Shown: positions 24,257 to 33,765, counted from the first letter of the stretch. The stretch: 64,000 nt of DNA from Patulibacter sp. SYSU D01012 (GCF_017916475.1 NZ_JAFMTB010000001.1:1054001-1118000); one strand, 5' to 3'. The notes: generated from the sequence alone by a model not told the origin. Program-made: numbers and translations.

Positions 24257-24895
24257 ATGGTCCCCGCAGCCGTCCGCCCCCGCCTCCTCGCACCGCTGCT
24301 GCTCGCCGCCGCGCTGGCCGCGACGGGCTGCGGCGGAGACGACGAGGCACCCTCCGCGTCGGCCGCGCGGGGTGCCGCGACCGCCGACGGCAGGCCGCCG
24401 GACGGCGGCGGGGCCGTCGCGCCCGCCGCCTGGGCCGGCGGCGGCGACGACCGGGGCGCGGTCGCCCGCCGCCGCGTGGCCGGCGCGCAGCCGGCGGACG
24501 CCCGCGACCGCCGGGTCACGGTGGACCTGACGATCCGGTCGCTGGTCGTCCGCGGCCGCACCGCGACGCTGCGGGTGGCGGCCGTCCCGCACGGCTGGGG
24601 CGATGCGGAGGCCGCCACGGGCGGCGCCCCGACGCTCTGGGACCTCAACCCCGGGCCCTCGACCGCCGGGGTCGCCGCCCAGCTCATCGACGTCGAGCAC
24701 CTGCGCCGCCACCTGCCGCTCGAGGACAGCGAGGGCGAGAGCGTCGCGACCATGAACTACGCGGGCAAGGTGCCGGACGGGCAGGCCATCGAGGCCAGCT
24801 GGGTGTTCGCGGCGCCGCCCGCGGACGTCCGCACGATGGACGTGCAGGTCGGCAACTGGCCCATCTTCCGCGAGATCCCGGTGGTCCGCCGATGA
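24257..24895 (+). CDS. Secreted lipoprotein of unknown function
   Basis: A 212-residue protein. The signal sequence ends in a lipobox-like LAATG-Cys (Cys25). A low-complexity linker (residues about 30-85) follows, then a folded domain with VTVDLTIRSLVVRGRTATLRV, PTLWDLNPGPSTAG and WVFAAPPADVRTMDVQVGNW (in part). The beta-rich domain looks like a small Ig- or DUF-type extracellular domain that I cannot assign. The ATGA overlap with the following OmpA-like gene suggests the two work together at the cell envelope. Confidence 0.75.
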   Translation: MVPAAVRPRLLAPLLLAAALAATGCGGDDEAPSASAARGAATADGRPPDGGGAVAPAAWAGGGDDRGAVARRRVAGAQPADARDRRVTVDLTIRSLVVRGRTATLRVAAVPHGWGDAEAATGGAPTLWDLNPGPSTAGVAAQLIDVEHLRRHLPLEDSEGESVATMNYAGKVPDGQAIEASWVFAAPPADVRTMDVQVGNWPIFREIPVVRR

Positions 24896-25410
24896 GGCGC
24901 CGGCGCGGCCGAGCCGTCGCCGTCGCGTGCGTCGCCGTGCTCGCGACGGGCGCGGGGCCGGCGGCCGCAGCGGACGTGGTGCCGCTCGTGCTGCCGGTGC
25001 GACCGCTCGACGCGGCTGCGTCCGTCGTCCCGCTGCAGGAGCGCCGCGGCGCGGGCACGAGCATCGCGAGCGACGTGCTCTTCGACTTCGACCGCGCGAC
25101 GCTGCGGGGGCCGGGCCGCCGCAGCGTCCTGCGCCTGGCCGGCCGTCTCGCGCACGGGGCCGGCACGCTGCGGGTGATCGGGCACACCGACGGGGTGGGC
25201 GGCGACGCGTACAACCGGCGCCTGTCGCTGCGCCGGGCGCGAGCGGTCGCCGCCGCCCTGCGGGGGCGGCTGCCGACGGCGGTCCGGGTCGTCGCGTCCG
25301 GACGAGGCGCCGCCGCGCCACTGGCGGCGGAGACCACGGCGGGCGGCGACGACGTGCCGGAGGCGCGGGCGCGCAACCGGCGGGTCGAGCTGCGGTTCGG
25401 CGCGCGGTGA
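24892..25410 (+). CDS. OmpA-family (OmpA/MotB C-terminal) protein
   Basis: A 172-residue exported protein, with a signal peptide ending near AAA (residue about 26). The OmpA C-terminal domain spans about residues 60-170, with SDVLFDFDRATLR, LRVIGHTDGVGGDAYN and LSLRRARAVAAAL, the classic peptidoglycan (diaminopimelate)-binding pattern. There is no beta-barrel. It overlaps the upstream lipoprotein gene by four bases, so a lipoprotein plus wall-binding pair is likely. Confidence 0.87.
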   Translation: MRRRRGRAVAVACVAVLATGAGPAAAADVVPLVLPVRPLDAAASVVPLQERRGAGTSIASDVLFDFDRATLRGPGRRSVLRLAGRLAHGAGTLRVIGHTDGVGGDAYNRRLSLRRARAVAAALRGRLPTAVRVVASGRGAAAPLAAETTAGGDDVPEARARNRRVELRFGAR

Positions 25411-25433
25411 GGAGGCCGCGGCCGGCCGGCGGC

Positions 25434-27278
<1,845 letters not shown>

Positions 27279-27324
27279 GCGACGGGGAAGGATAGGGATA
27301 CGGCTCCCCGTACCCGCCGGTGCC

Positions 27325-27353
27325 TTGACACGCGCGTACGGGGCAGGTACGCC
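27325..27353 (+). promoter_or_regulatory. Alternative upstream promoter TTGACA-N17-TACGCC for the protease
   Basis: TTGACA at 27325-27330 and TACGCC at 27348-27353, with a 17-base spacer. It would give a leader of about 70 bases. A nearer -10 box exists at 27417, so two promoters are possible. Confidence 0.4.
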
Positions 27354-27416
27354 CTCCGGCGCCCGTGCGGCCCGGGGACCGTCCTCGCGACCGGCGCCCG
27401 CCGCCGGGGCGGGCAC

Positions 27417-27422
27417 TACGCT
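27417..27422 (+). promoter_or_regulatory. -10 box TACGCT for the serine protease
   Basis: TACGCT lies six bases before GTG 27429 and fits the leaderless pattern. Confidence 0.5.
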
Positions 27423-27428
27423 CGTGGG

Positions 27429-28265
27429 GTGTCGGTGGCGGCTCCCAGGCCTCTCGGCGTGGCCGCGGCCGCGCTCCTCGCGGCGGTCGCCCTGCCGGCG
27501 CCCGCCCGCGCGGTCGTGGGCGGCACGGACGTCCCGCGCGAGGACTACCCGGCGGTCGTCACCCTGGGCCGCGCCTGCACCGCCACGCTCGTGGCCCCCG
27601 ACCGGCTGCTGACGGCCGGCCACTGCGCCAGCCACGTCGACCCGGGCCGCACCCGCGTGCGGATCGGCGACGCCGCCACGCCGTACGTCGCCACACGGGT
27701 CGCGCGGCACCCGCGCTTCCGGTACCTGCTGCCCACGATTCCGGCGGAGCCGTACCGCGACGTGGCCCTCGTCGGACTGGACCGGCCGGTGCCGGACGTC
27801 GCGCCGCTCGGCGTCTCGCGCCGCGCCCTCCGCGCCGGCGCCACCGGCGTGCTCGTCGGCTACGGCACCGCGGACCCGCGCCGCCCCGACCGCTTCGGCC
27901 GCCTGCGCCGCGCCGACGTGGTCGTCCGCGACGACGCCACGTGCCGCGCCGAGCTGGAACGCGCCGGCGAGGAGCAGGGCGCCCAGTACCGGCGACGGGT
28001 CATGCTCTGCACGCAGGACCCGGACGGCCACCAGCCGTACGCGTCCGGCTGCAACGGCGACAGCGGCGCGCCGCTGCTCGTGCGTACGCGCGCCGGGCGC
28101 ACGCTCGTGGCCGGCGTGGACTCGTGGGGCGTCGCCTGCGGCGCCGACGCGGGCGACCCCGAGGTCTTCGCGCGCACGTCGGCCGAGGCCGCCTTCATCC
28201 TCGCCCCCGACCCGGGGTGGACGACGGAGCGCCTGCGCGAGCCCTGGGACGCCGGCCCGGTGTAG
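27429..28265 (+). CDS. Secreted trypsin-like serine protease (S1 family)
   Basis: A 278-residue secreted protein. The catalytic triad is complete: His65 in TAGHC, Asp111 in YRDVALVGL, and Ser212 in GDSGAP. Six or more cysteines could form disulfides. The signal peptide ends ARA, directly followed by VVGGTDVPREDY, so signal peptidase cleavage would itself expose the Val-Val-Gly-Gly N-terminus that trypsin-like enzymes need. No pro-segment is visible. The S1 specificity pocket region (CNGDSGAP, then VDSWGVACG) has no obvious Asp six residues before the active serine, which argues against Arg/Lys specificity. Confidence 0.9.
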   Translation: MSVAAPRPLGVAAAALLAAVALPAPARAVVGGTDVPREDYPAVVTLGRACTATLVAPDRLLTAGHCASHVDPGRTRVRIGDAATPYVATRVARHPRFRYLLPTIPAEPYRDVALVGLDRPVPDVAPLGVSRRALRAGATGVLVGYGTADPRRPDRFGRLRRADVVVRDDATCRAELERAGEEQGAQYRRRVMLCTQDPDGHQPYASGCNGDSGAPLLVRTRAGRTLVAGVDSWGVACGADAGDPEVFARTSAEAAFILAPDPGWTTERLREPWDAGPV

Positions 28266-28286
28266 GGCGGCGCGGCTTGCGGACGC

Positions 28287-28309
28287 CGGTCCGCGGCCGC
28301 CGCGGACCG
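28287..28309. terminator. Hairpin after the serine protease gene
   Basis: CGGTCCGCGG (28287-28296) pairs with CCGCGGACCG (28300-28309) around a 3-base loop, between convergent genes. There is no T-run. Confidence 0.6.
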
Positions 28310-28405
28310 CGGCCCCGCTCAGACCTGCGTCGGGGGGGCCGGACGCGCCGACGCGGTCTCGTGGCGGGCGGGACCCGGGCGGGGGCCGGTGGCCTCCGCC
28401 GGGCC

Positions 28406-29287
28406 TCAGTTCTGCGCCGGCGGGAGCGGCCCGGCCTGGCCCGGGGCCGGGCGCCAGCGTCGGGCCTGCGGGCCGCAGGGCACGTCCTCCGGCACGGTGT
28501 ACTTGTCGGCGCAGACGTGCCAGCCGGGCGCTGCGGCCGGGATGGGTGCACCCGCGACGTCGGTGCCCTTGGGCAGCACCCGTCCGTCCGCGCCGAGCCA
28601 GCGGGCGACCGGCGACGCCGGCGCGAGGTCCGACGTGTCGGCGACGAACGCATTGTCCTTCACCGGCACGTCGCGGGTACCCCCTGAGCGGAGCTGGATC
28701 CGGACGGCGCTGACGCCGTCGGGGACGACGGCGGCCGCCGCGTCGGCCGTGATCAACGAGGCCCGCCCCTGTTCGACGGCCCCGACCGACACGCAGTTGC
28801 TCTGGCTGACGGTGGTGCGCCGGACGAGGTACAGGCACAGGGCGTCGCGCTGGGCCTGCGGCGCGGCGTCGACGCGCGGCGCGAGACGCTCGACCGACAG
28901 GAGGACGATCGAGCGCCCGTCGGGGAGGGTGCCGACGCGCCGGACCGTGTCGGTGCGCAGGCCGCCGTAGCGGGCCGTCGCCGCGCGCAGGACGGCTCGG
29001 GCGTCCGGGCCGCGGTCGGCCGCCGTCTGCGGACGCCGGAGGACGGAGAGCAGCTGGACCTGGGCGCTGGGCGCCGGCGTCGCGCTCGACGTCGGACGGT
29101 TGCCGTCCTCGTGGCCGAGGATCGGGCCCCAGAGGGCTCCCGCGCCGACGGCGACGCCGCTGGCCCCGACGACCGCCACGCTCGTGAAGAGCCCCAGGCG
29201 GAAGCGGCGAGCGCGCCGCTGCGCGCGCTCGATCAGACGGTCGTTGGCCAGCAGGAGACTCTCCTGCAGCTGCGGCAGCTGGATCAT
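28406..29287 (-). CDS. Membrane-anchored protein encoded after an ECF sigma factor
   Basis: A 293-residue protein whose ATG (29287) overlaps the sigma-factor stop. A cytoplasmic basic N-terminus (about residues 1-29: LPQLQESLLLANDRLIERAQRR) precedes one membrane helix (about 30-52), then an extracytoplasmic domain with Cys residues near LCLYLVRRTTVSQSNC, and VVPDGVSAVRIQLRSGGTRDVPV. The layout fits an anti-sigma factor or a membrane sensor for the adjacent sigma, but no ZAS or RskA motif is visible. Part of the outer domain resembles the protein at 29945, sharing LRRPQ and VVPDG elements. I recognise no family. Confidence 0.75.
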   Translation of the reverse strand: MIQLPQLQESLLLANDRLIERAQRRARRFRLGLFTSVAVVGASGVAVGAGALWGPILGHEDGNRPTSSATPAPSAQVQLLSVLRRPQTAADRGPDARAVLRAATARYGGLRTDTVRRVGTLPDGRSIVLLSVERLAPRVDAAPQAQRDALCLYLVRRTTVSQSNCVSVGAVEQGRASLITADAAAAVVPDGVSAVRIQLRSGGTRDVPVKDNAFVADTSDLAPASPVARWLGADGRVLPKGTDVAGAPIPAAAPGWHVCADKYTVPEDVPCGPQARRWRPAPGQAGPLPPAQN

Positions 29288-29844
29288 GCCGCTCCTCCCA
29301 TGTGGTCGCGCAGACGGGAGAGACCCCGGCTGACGCGCTTGCGGACGACGCTGGACGACGTGCGCAGGCGCGCCGCCGTCTCGTCGTACGACTCCTCGTG
29401 CACGTAGCGCGCGACGATCGCCTCGCGCTGCTCCTCGGGCAGCGCGTCCAGCGCGTGCCGCAGGTGGTCGTCGCTGCCCAGGTCGTCGATCCGGACCAGG
29501 TCCTCGTCGTCGAGCTCGATGCGCGTCATCCCCAGCTTCTCCCGTGCCCGTTGCTCCACCGTGCCCCGCCGAACGCTGTCGACGAGGACGTGGTGGGCGA
29601 TGCCGAACAGCCAGCCCGCGGCGTTGCCGCGGTCGGGCCTGAACCGCGAACGGCCCGCGAGGGCCCGCGCGAACGTCTCCGCCGTCAGGTCGGCGGCGAG
29701 CTCGGCCGAGCTCACGCGGCGCCGGTGGTACGCCAGCACCGCCGGCTCGTAGCGCGCGTAGAACTCGCCGAACGCCGCAGTCGAGCGTTCGTGGCGCCTC
29801 TCGGCGACGAGCTCCTCGTCGCTGCGGTGCCGTTCTCGGTTCAC
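29284..29844 (-). CDS. ECF-type RNA polymerase sigma factor
   Basis: A 186-residue ECF sigma factor from GTG 29844. Region 2 covers about residues 20-95 (FYARYEPAVLAYHRRRV, LTAETFARALAGRSRFRPDRG). Region 4 covers about 120-180 (LDALPEEQREAIVARYVHEESYDETAARL in part, then SSVVRKRVSRGLSRLR). The two domains make it a complete ECF factor. It overlaps the downstream anchored protein by four bases, the usual arrangement for a sigma factor and its regulator. The promoter is unclear; the 100 bases upstream contain the terminator of the preceding operon. Confidence 0.92.
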   Translation of the reverse strand: MNRERHRSDEELVAERRHERSTAAFGEFYARYEPAVLAYHRRRVSSAELAADLTAETFARALAGRSRFRPDRGNAAGWLFGIAHHVLVDSVRRGTVEQRAREKLGMTRIELDDEDLVRIDDLGSDDHLRHALDALPEEQREAIVARYVHEESYDETAARLRTSSSVVRKRVSRGLSRLRDHMGGAA

Positions 29845-29901
29845 GGCTGTTCTTCGCGCGGGGGGCGCGAGTTGTGACCGGCCACCCGGCCGATCGTCCC
29901 A

Positions 29902-29927
29902 GTCCGGGGCCGACGAGGGCCCCGGAC
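29902..29927 (-). terminator. Hairpin between the small secreted-protein operon and the ECF sigma gene
   Basis: GTCCGGGGCC (29902-29911) pairs with GGCCCCGGAC (29918-29927) around a 6-base loop, just after the minus-strand stop at 29945. There is no T-run. Confidence 0.6.
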
Positions 29928-29944
29928 CGGGTGACGCGGCGCCG

Positions 29945-30598
29945 CTATCGCACGCCTTCCGCGACCTCGTCGGCCGACGGGAGCGGCGTGCTGCGCCGGG
30001 CCTCGTCGGTGACGACGGTGACCTTGTCGGCCTGGGCGTCGCTCACGGCGACGACGCCGGAGGCGTCGGGCCGCAGCGCGCGGCGGTCGCCGTCGGGCTC
30101 CGTGGCCACGACCTCGGCGCCGTCGGGGACGACGGTGACGGCCTTCGTGGCGTCCTTGCCGACCATCGTCAGGGTCAGGCCCGTCGCGGCGACGGTGTCG
30201 GTGGGCGAGCACGACGTGCCGTAGCCGTCCACCGGGTCGGGGACGACGACGCAGACGGTGTCGTCGCCCGGGACGATCCAGCCCTTGCCGGTCGGCGTCG
30301 AGATCGCGCGCGCCAGGTCGGGGTTGCGCCCGAACTTCGCCGGGCTCGCGGCGGCGGCGGCCACGTCCGCCGGGATGGCGTCGGAGGCGCGCTGTGGCCG
30401 GCGCAGCGCCTGGAGGGTCTCAGCCTGGTCCGGCTGCACGGCGCCGATCGGCGCCGGCGCGGTGGCGGCGGGGCTCGTGGGCGCGGCGACCGGCGCGGCG
30501 GCCTCGTCGCCCGCGACGGCGGAGGAGCCCGCGACGCCGAGGCCCGCGGTGACGGCCAGGGCGGCCGCGACGGAGAGGGTGCGACGGCGGCTCAGCAC
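29945..30598 (-). CDS. Secreted protein related to the sigma-linked anchored protein
   Basis: A 217-residue protein from GTG 30598, overlapping the preceding stop. The signal peptide (RRRTLSVAAALAVTAGLGVA) is followed by an Ala/Pro-rich linker, then ETLQALRRPQRASDAIP and GWIVPGDDTVCVVVP, a cysteine pair (DTVC, GTSC) and VVPDGAEVVATEPDGD. The order of LRRPQ, Cys pair and VVPDG elements is the same as in the protein at 28406, so the two are probably paralogous extracytoplasmic domains. The function is unknown, and no known family is recognised. Confidence 0.7.
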   Translation of the reverse strand: MLSRRRTLSVAAALAVTAGLGVAGSSAVAGDEAAAPVAAPTSPAATAPAPIGAVQPDQAETLQALRRPQRASDAIPADVAAAAASPAKFGRNPDLARAISTPTGKGWIVPGDDTVCVVVPDPVDGYGTSCSPTDTVAATGLTLTMVGKDATKAVTVVPDGAEVVATEPDGDRRALRPDASGVVAVSDAQADKVTVVTDEARRSTPLPSADEVAEGVR

Positions 30599-30981
30599 GA
30601 GTCCGCTCCGGAGCCGTAGGTGGACGCCGCGACGAACCAGCTGCCGGCCGTCGAGGCGTTCACCACGAGCGGGTACAGCACGGTGTTGCCGGACAGGGAA
30701 CGGCAGGCGTACCCGTACGAGATGGCCCAATCGCCGTACAGATCGCTCGCGCTGCCGGTGCGGCTCGCGCCGGCGCCGACCTTCAGGCCGAGCGAGCTGT
30801 AGATGGAGGAGCTCCGCAGGGAGTGCGGGTCGCTGCCGCAGTACCAGCCGCTGTACAGGGTGCAGCTCCACTGGTCGTTGGCCGCCTGCGCGCGCGGTGC
30901 CGCCGCGATCAGCAGCAGCGCGAGCAGAGCGCCGAGGGTGGCCGCGAGCCGGAGGGCCGGCCGCGGAAGGGTGGCACGCAT
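30592..30981 (-). CDS. Small secreted protein
   Basis: A 129-residue protein from ATG 30981, with AGGA six bases before it. A long signal peptide (residues about 1-34, ending AQA-AND) is followed by a roughly 95-residue mature part with four cysteines (WSCTLYSGWYCG, YACRSLSGN, and a Cys at the very end) and many Ser/Gly/Tyr residues. Two disulfides are likely. It resembles no family I can name. Its stop overlaps the next start, so it is coupled to the related secreted protein at 29945. Confidence 0.7.
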   Translation of the reverse strand: MRATLPRPALRLAATLGALLALLLIAAAPRAQAANDQWSCTLYSGWYCGSDPHSLRSSSIYSSLGLKVGAGASRTGSASDLYGDWAISYGYACRSLSGNTVLYPLVVNASTAGSWFVAASTYGSGADSC

Positions 30982-31000
30982 CGTTGTCCTTCTGTCGTTT

Positions 31001-31028
31001 GGAGGGGGACGTCCGTGGAGGGGGACGT
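31001..31028. repeat. Direct repeat GGAGGGGGACGT, two copies
   Basis: GGAGGGGGACGT occurs at 31001-31012 and 31017-31028 between the divergent secreted-protein gene and the sigma-like gene. Sixteen bases separate the copies start to start, so they could be sites for a direct-repeat-binding regulator. Confidence 0.5.
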
Positions 31029-31098
31029 GACCGTACGTCCAGCCCGTCACGCGCGGGGCGCTCTCGACGAATGGGCGCGCGCGGGGGTCGACCGTGAG

Positions 31099-31114
31099 TC
31101 GATTTCGCAATCGA
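31099..31114. promoter_or_regulatory. Palindrome TCGATT-TCGC-AATCGA before the region-2-only sigma-like gene
   Basis: Six-base arms at 31099-31104 and 31109-31114 around a four-base centre, 38 bases before ATG 31153. This is a possible operator. Confidence 0.45.
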
Positions 31115-31152
31115 GCGGTCACACGGAGGGGCCCTCGTGCGAAGAGGGGGCC

Positions 31153-31578
31153 ATGAACGAGATGCGCACGTGGGACGATCGGCGCCTCCTGGCCGACCGC
31201 GAGCGGCCCGGCGAGTCGTTCGCCGTCTTCTACCGCCGACATGCGACGAGCGTGCTGGCCTTCTACGCCCGCCGGGGCGTGGACGCGGCGAAGGCGGGCG
31301 AGCTCACCGCCGAGACCTTCGCGGCGGCGCTCGAGGACCGATACCGCTTCCGTTCCGACCGGCCGTCGGCCGCCTCGTGGCTGCACGCCATCGCCACCTG
31401 CAAGCTCAGCTTCCGGCAGGAGGCCGACGGCACCGCCGCGGTCCGCCGCCTGGGCGACGCGCCCATCCCGCTCGACGACCGCGACCGGGCGGAGTACGAC
31501 GCCCTGCCCGGGAGCGAGCACGACGTCCTCGACGTCCTCGCCTACCGCCCCCGCCGGACGCGGATGCACGCCGCATGA
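31153..31578 (+). CDS. Sigma factor region-2-only protein
   Basis: A 141-residue protein from ATG 31153, with GAGGGGG a few bases before it. It matches the N-terminal half of the ECF factor at 29844: FAVFYRRHATSVLAFYARRG, then LTAETFAAALEDRYRFRSDRPSAASWLHAIA (shared with FARALAGRSRFRPDRGNAAGWLFGIA; shown in parts). After about residue 85 it departs, and no region 4 follows: the end is RDRAEYDALPGSEHDVLDVLAYRPRRTRMHAA (in part). The frame closes in a clean ATGA overlap with the next gene, so it is not an obvious frameshift. It may compete for core RNA polymerase, or use a partner to bind promoters. Confidence 0.75.
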   Translation: MNEMRTWDDRRLLADRERPGESFAVFYRRHATSVLAFYARRGVDAAKAGELTAETFAAALEDRYRFRSDRPSAASWLHAIATCKLSFRQEADGTAAVRRLGDAPIPLDDRDRAEYDALPGSEHDVLDVLAYRPRRTRMHAA

Positions 31579-31838
31579 GCGCCGACATGGCCGCCGATCC
31601 CTGGATCCGCGTCACGCCGCGGCGGCGCCCGGAGCCGCCCCGTCCCGCCGGCCCCGCCCCGGCCCGCTCCGCCGAGATCCTGCCGCCCGTCCCGGCCACG
31701 CCCGAGGCCGGGGACCCCGTCCCGATGCAGCACTACGTCGACGAGCTCGAGCGCCGGCTGGTGCGCGCCGCGGAGCGGCAGGCCACCGGCGGCTGGGGGC
31801 GGCGCGCCTGGCGCGCCGTCCGGCGCGGGCAGCACTAG
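31575..31838 (+). CDS. Small protein coupled to the sigma-like gene
   Basis: An 87-residue protein from ATG 31575, overlapping the preceding stop. It is a proline-rich, mostly disordered chain with a single predicted helix (MQHYVDELERRLVRAAERQ) and a basic Trp/Arg-rich end. No known family. The coupling suggests it is the partner of the region-2-only protein, perhaps bridging it to something else. Confidence 0.6.
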   Translation: MSADMAADPWIRVTPRRRPEPPRPAGPAPARSAEILPPVPATPEAGDPVPMQHYVDELERRLVRAAERQATGGWGRRAWRAVRRGQH

Positions 31839-31929
31839 CTCCGCCGCGGCCCGGCCGCGGCGCCGTCGTGTCCCCTCGTGCGGCCCGGCCCCCTCGGCCG
31901 GGTCGCCAGCCCCTGTCCGGAGGCGGAAA

Positions 31930-31957
31930 GTTCGCTACACTAATTACCTGTGCGAAC
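31930..31957. promoter_or_regulatory. MarR operator and promoter
   Basis: GTTCGC (31930-31935) and GCGAAC (31952-31957) are inverted arms around an AT-rich core. TACACT at 31936-31941 is a likely -10 box, eight bases before GTG 31950. The operator spans the -10 box and the start codon, an arrangement suited to autorepression. Confidence 0.6.
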
Positions 31958-32426
31958 GACTTCTGCGTCTCCGGCCGCCGTGCCCACCGCCCCGGACCTG
32001 GCCGCCCACCTGCGGCTGGTGATCGCCCGCTCCGCGCGCCGCCTGCGCCAGGAGACCACGGGCACGCTGGGCCCCTCGCTCGGCGGCGCGCTGGCCACCA
32101 TCGACCGCCACGGTCCGCTCACCCCGAGCGAGGTCGCCGCGCGCGAGGGCGTCCAGCGCCCCTCCGTCACCCGGATGCTGGCCCGCCTGGAGGACGAGGG
32201 GCTCGTCGTCCGCGAGCCCGATCCGCACGACCGCCGCTCCTGCCTCGTCCGCACCACGCCGGACGGCACGCGCCACCTGGAGGAGGTCCGCTCGCAGAAG
32301 GACGCGTTCCTCGCGCGGCGCCTGGAGGCCCTGGGCGACGACGAGCGCGCGGTGCTGGACCGCGCGGCCACCCTGCTCGAGCGGCTGCTCGAGGACCCCG
32401 ACCCCGAGGAGGACGCCCGCCCTTGA
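31950..32426 (+). CDS. MarR family transcriptional regulator
   Basis: A 158-residue protein from GTG 31950. The winged helix-turn-helix is clear: LTPSEVAAREGVQRPSVTRMLARLEDEGLV (in part), then the wing PDPHDRRSCLVRTTPDG. The C-terminal helix is charged. The TTGA overlap with the transporter gene shows a regulator-transporter operon, typical of drug or metabolite export systems. The operator includes the start codon region. Confidence 0.9.
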   Translation: MRTTSASPAAVPTAPDLAAHLRLVIARSARRLRQETTGTLGPSLGGALATIDRHGPLTPSEVAAREGVQRPSVTRMLARLEDEGLVVREPDPHDRRSCLVRTTPDGTRHLEEVRSQKDAFLARRLEALGDDERAVLDRAATLLERLLEDPDPEEDARP

Positions 32427-33694
32427 CCCGCGCGCTCCACCGCACCTTCGACTCCCTGCACGTCCCGAACTACCGGCGCTACTTCGCCGGCCAGGTCGTC
32501 TCCGTCAGCGGCAACTGGATCCAGAACGTCGCCTCGATGTGGCTGATGGTCAAGCTCACCGGCGACGGCCTCGCCGTCGGGCTGACCGCAGCGCTGCAGT
32601 TCCTCCCGCTCATGCTCTTCGGCGCCTGGGGCGGCCTGCTCGCCGACCGCGTCGACAAGCGGCGGCTGCTCATCGCCACCCAGGTCGGGCTGACGGTCCC
32701 CGCGCTCGTGCTCGCCGCGACGACGTTCGCCGGCGTCGTGACCCCGGCGGTCATCTACGCGATGGTCTTCCTGCGCGGGACCGCCATGGCGATCGACAAC
32801 CCCGCCCGGCAGGCCCTGCCGATCGAGCTCGTCGGGCCGGACCGGGTCGTCAACGCGGTGGCGCTCAACAGCGTCGTCATCCAGTCGGCGCGCATCATCG
32901 GGCCGGGCATCGCCGGCGCGCTGATCGCCGTCGTGGGCATCGCCTGGTGCTTCGTCGTCGACGCGCTCTCGTTCGTCGCGATGATCGTCGCGCTGTGGCG
33001 GCTGGACCCCGACGCGATGGGTACCGCGCCGCGCCGCGGCCGCGAGCCGGGCGCGCTGCGCGAGGGGCTGCGCTACGTCGCGGGGCGCCCGCACCTGCTC
33101 ATCCCGCTGGGGATGATGAGCGTCGTCGGCCTGCTGGCCTACAACTTCCAGATCGTCCTGCCGCTGATGGCGCACGACACGTGGCGCGGCACCGCCACCA
33201 CGTTCACCGTGCTGACGATGACGATGGCCGTCGGGTCCGTCGTAGGGGCGCTCGTGGCCGGCAACCGCCGCGAGATCCGCCCCCGGCTGCTCGTCGGGGC
33301 CGCCACCCTGTTCGGCGCCTTCCAGCTCGCCGCCGCGTTCGCCCCGACGCTCGGGCTGCAGATCGTCCCGCTTGTCCTCCTCGGCATGGCGTCCGTGACG
33401 TTCTCGGCCGGCGTGAACTCGACGCTGCAGCTGCAGGTCGACCCCGCGATGCGCGGCCGCGTCATGGCGCTCTACTCGCTCGTCTTCCTCGGCTCGACGC
33501 CGATCGGGGCGCCGCTCGTCGGCTGGATCGCCGGCGCGGCCGGGCCGCGGGTCGGCATGGCCGTCGGCGGGGCGTCGGCCCTGCTGGCCGCCGCGGGCGC
33601 CGCGTGGGCGTACCGCGCGGCCGCGCGACGGCACGGCGCGGGCGCCGACCGCGGCGCCGCGCCGACGGGCGTGCGCGTCGCCCGGCACGCGTAG
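32423..33694 (+). CDS. MFS transporter (EntS/MFS_3-type)
   Basis: A 423-residue membrane protein from TTG 32423, overlapping the marR stop. It has about twelve transmembrane segments. The opening NYRRYFAGQVVSVSGNWIQ and the first cytoplasmic loop WGGLLADRVDKRRLLI are typical of the enterobactin-exporter-like branch. Later segments include STLQLQVDPAMRGRVMALYS. It is probably an exporter of a small molecule sensed by the coupled MarR protein. The substrate is unknown. Confidence 0.88.
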   Translation: MTRALHRTFDSLHVPNYRRYFAGQVVSVSGNWIQNVASMWLMVKLTGDGLAVGLTAALQFLPLMLFGAWGGLLADRVDKRRLLIATQVGLTVPALVLAATTFAGVVTPAVIYAMVFLRGTAMAIDNPARQALPIELVGPDRVVNAVALNSVVIQSARIIGPGIAGALIAVVGIAWCFVVDALSFVAMIVALWRLDPDAMGTAPRRGREPGALREGLRYVAGRPHLLIPLGMMSVVGLLAYNFQIVLPLMAHDTWRGTATTFTVLTMTMAVGSVVGALVAGNRREIRPRLLVGAATLFGAFQLAAAFAPTLGLQIVPLVLLGMASVTFSAGVNSTLQLQVDPAMRGRVMALYSLVFLGSTPIGAPLVGWIAGAAGPRVGMAVGGASALLAAAGAAWAYRAAARRHGAGADRGAAPTGVRVARHA

Positions 33695-33765
33695 CGGCGG
33701 CCCGGCGAGCGCCCGCCCGGGCCGGCGCCGACGCGGACGACGGGATGCCGGGCAGGCGCCGCCGG

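Noticed and set aside
30592-30981. Bacteriocin or toxin call for the four-cysteine secreted protein
   Set aside because: No immunity gene, leader motif or dedicated exporter is adjacent, and the protein resembles no known bacteriocin. It is reported only as a secreted protein.
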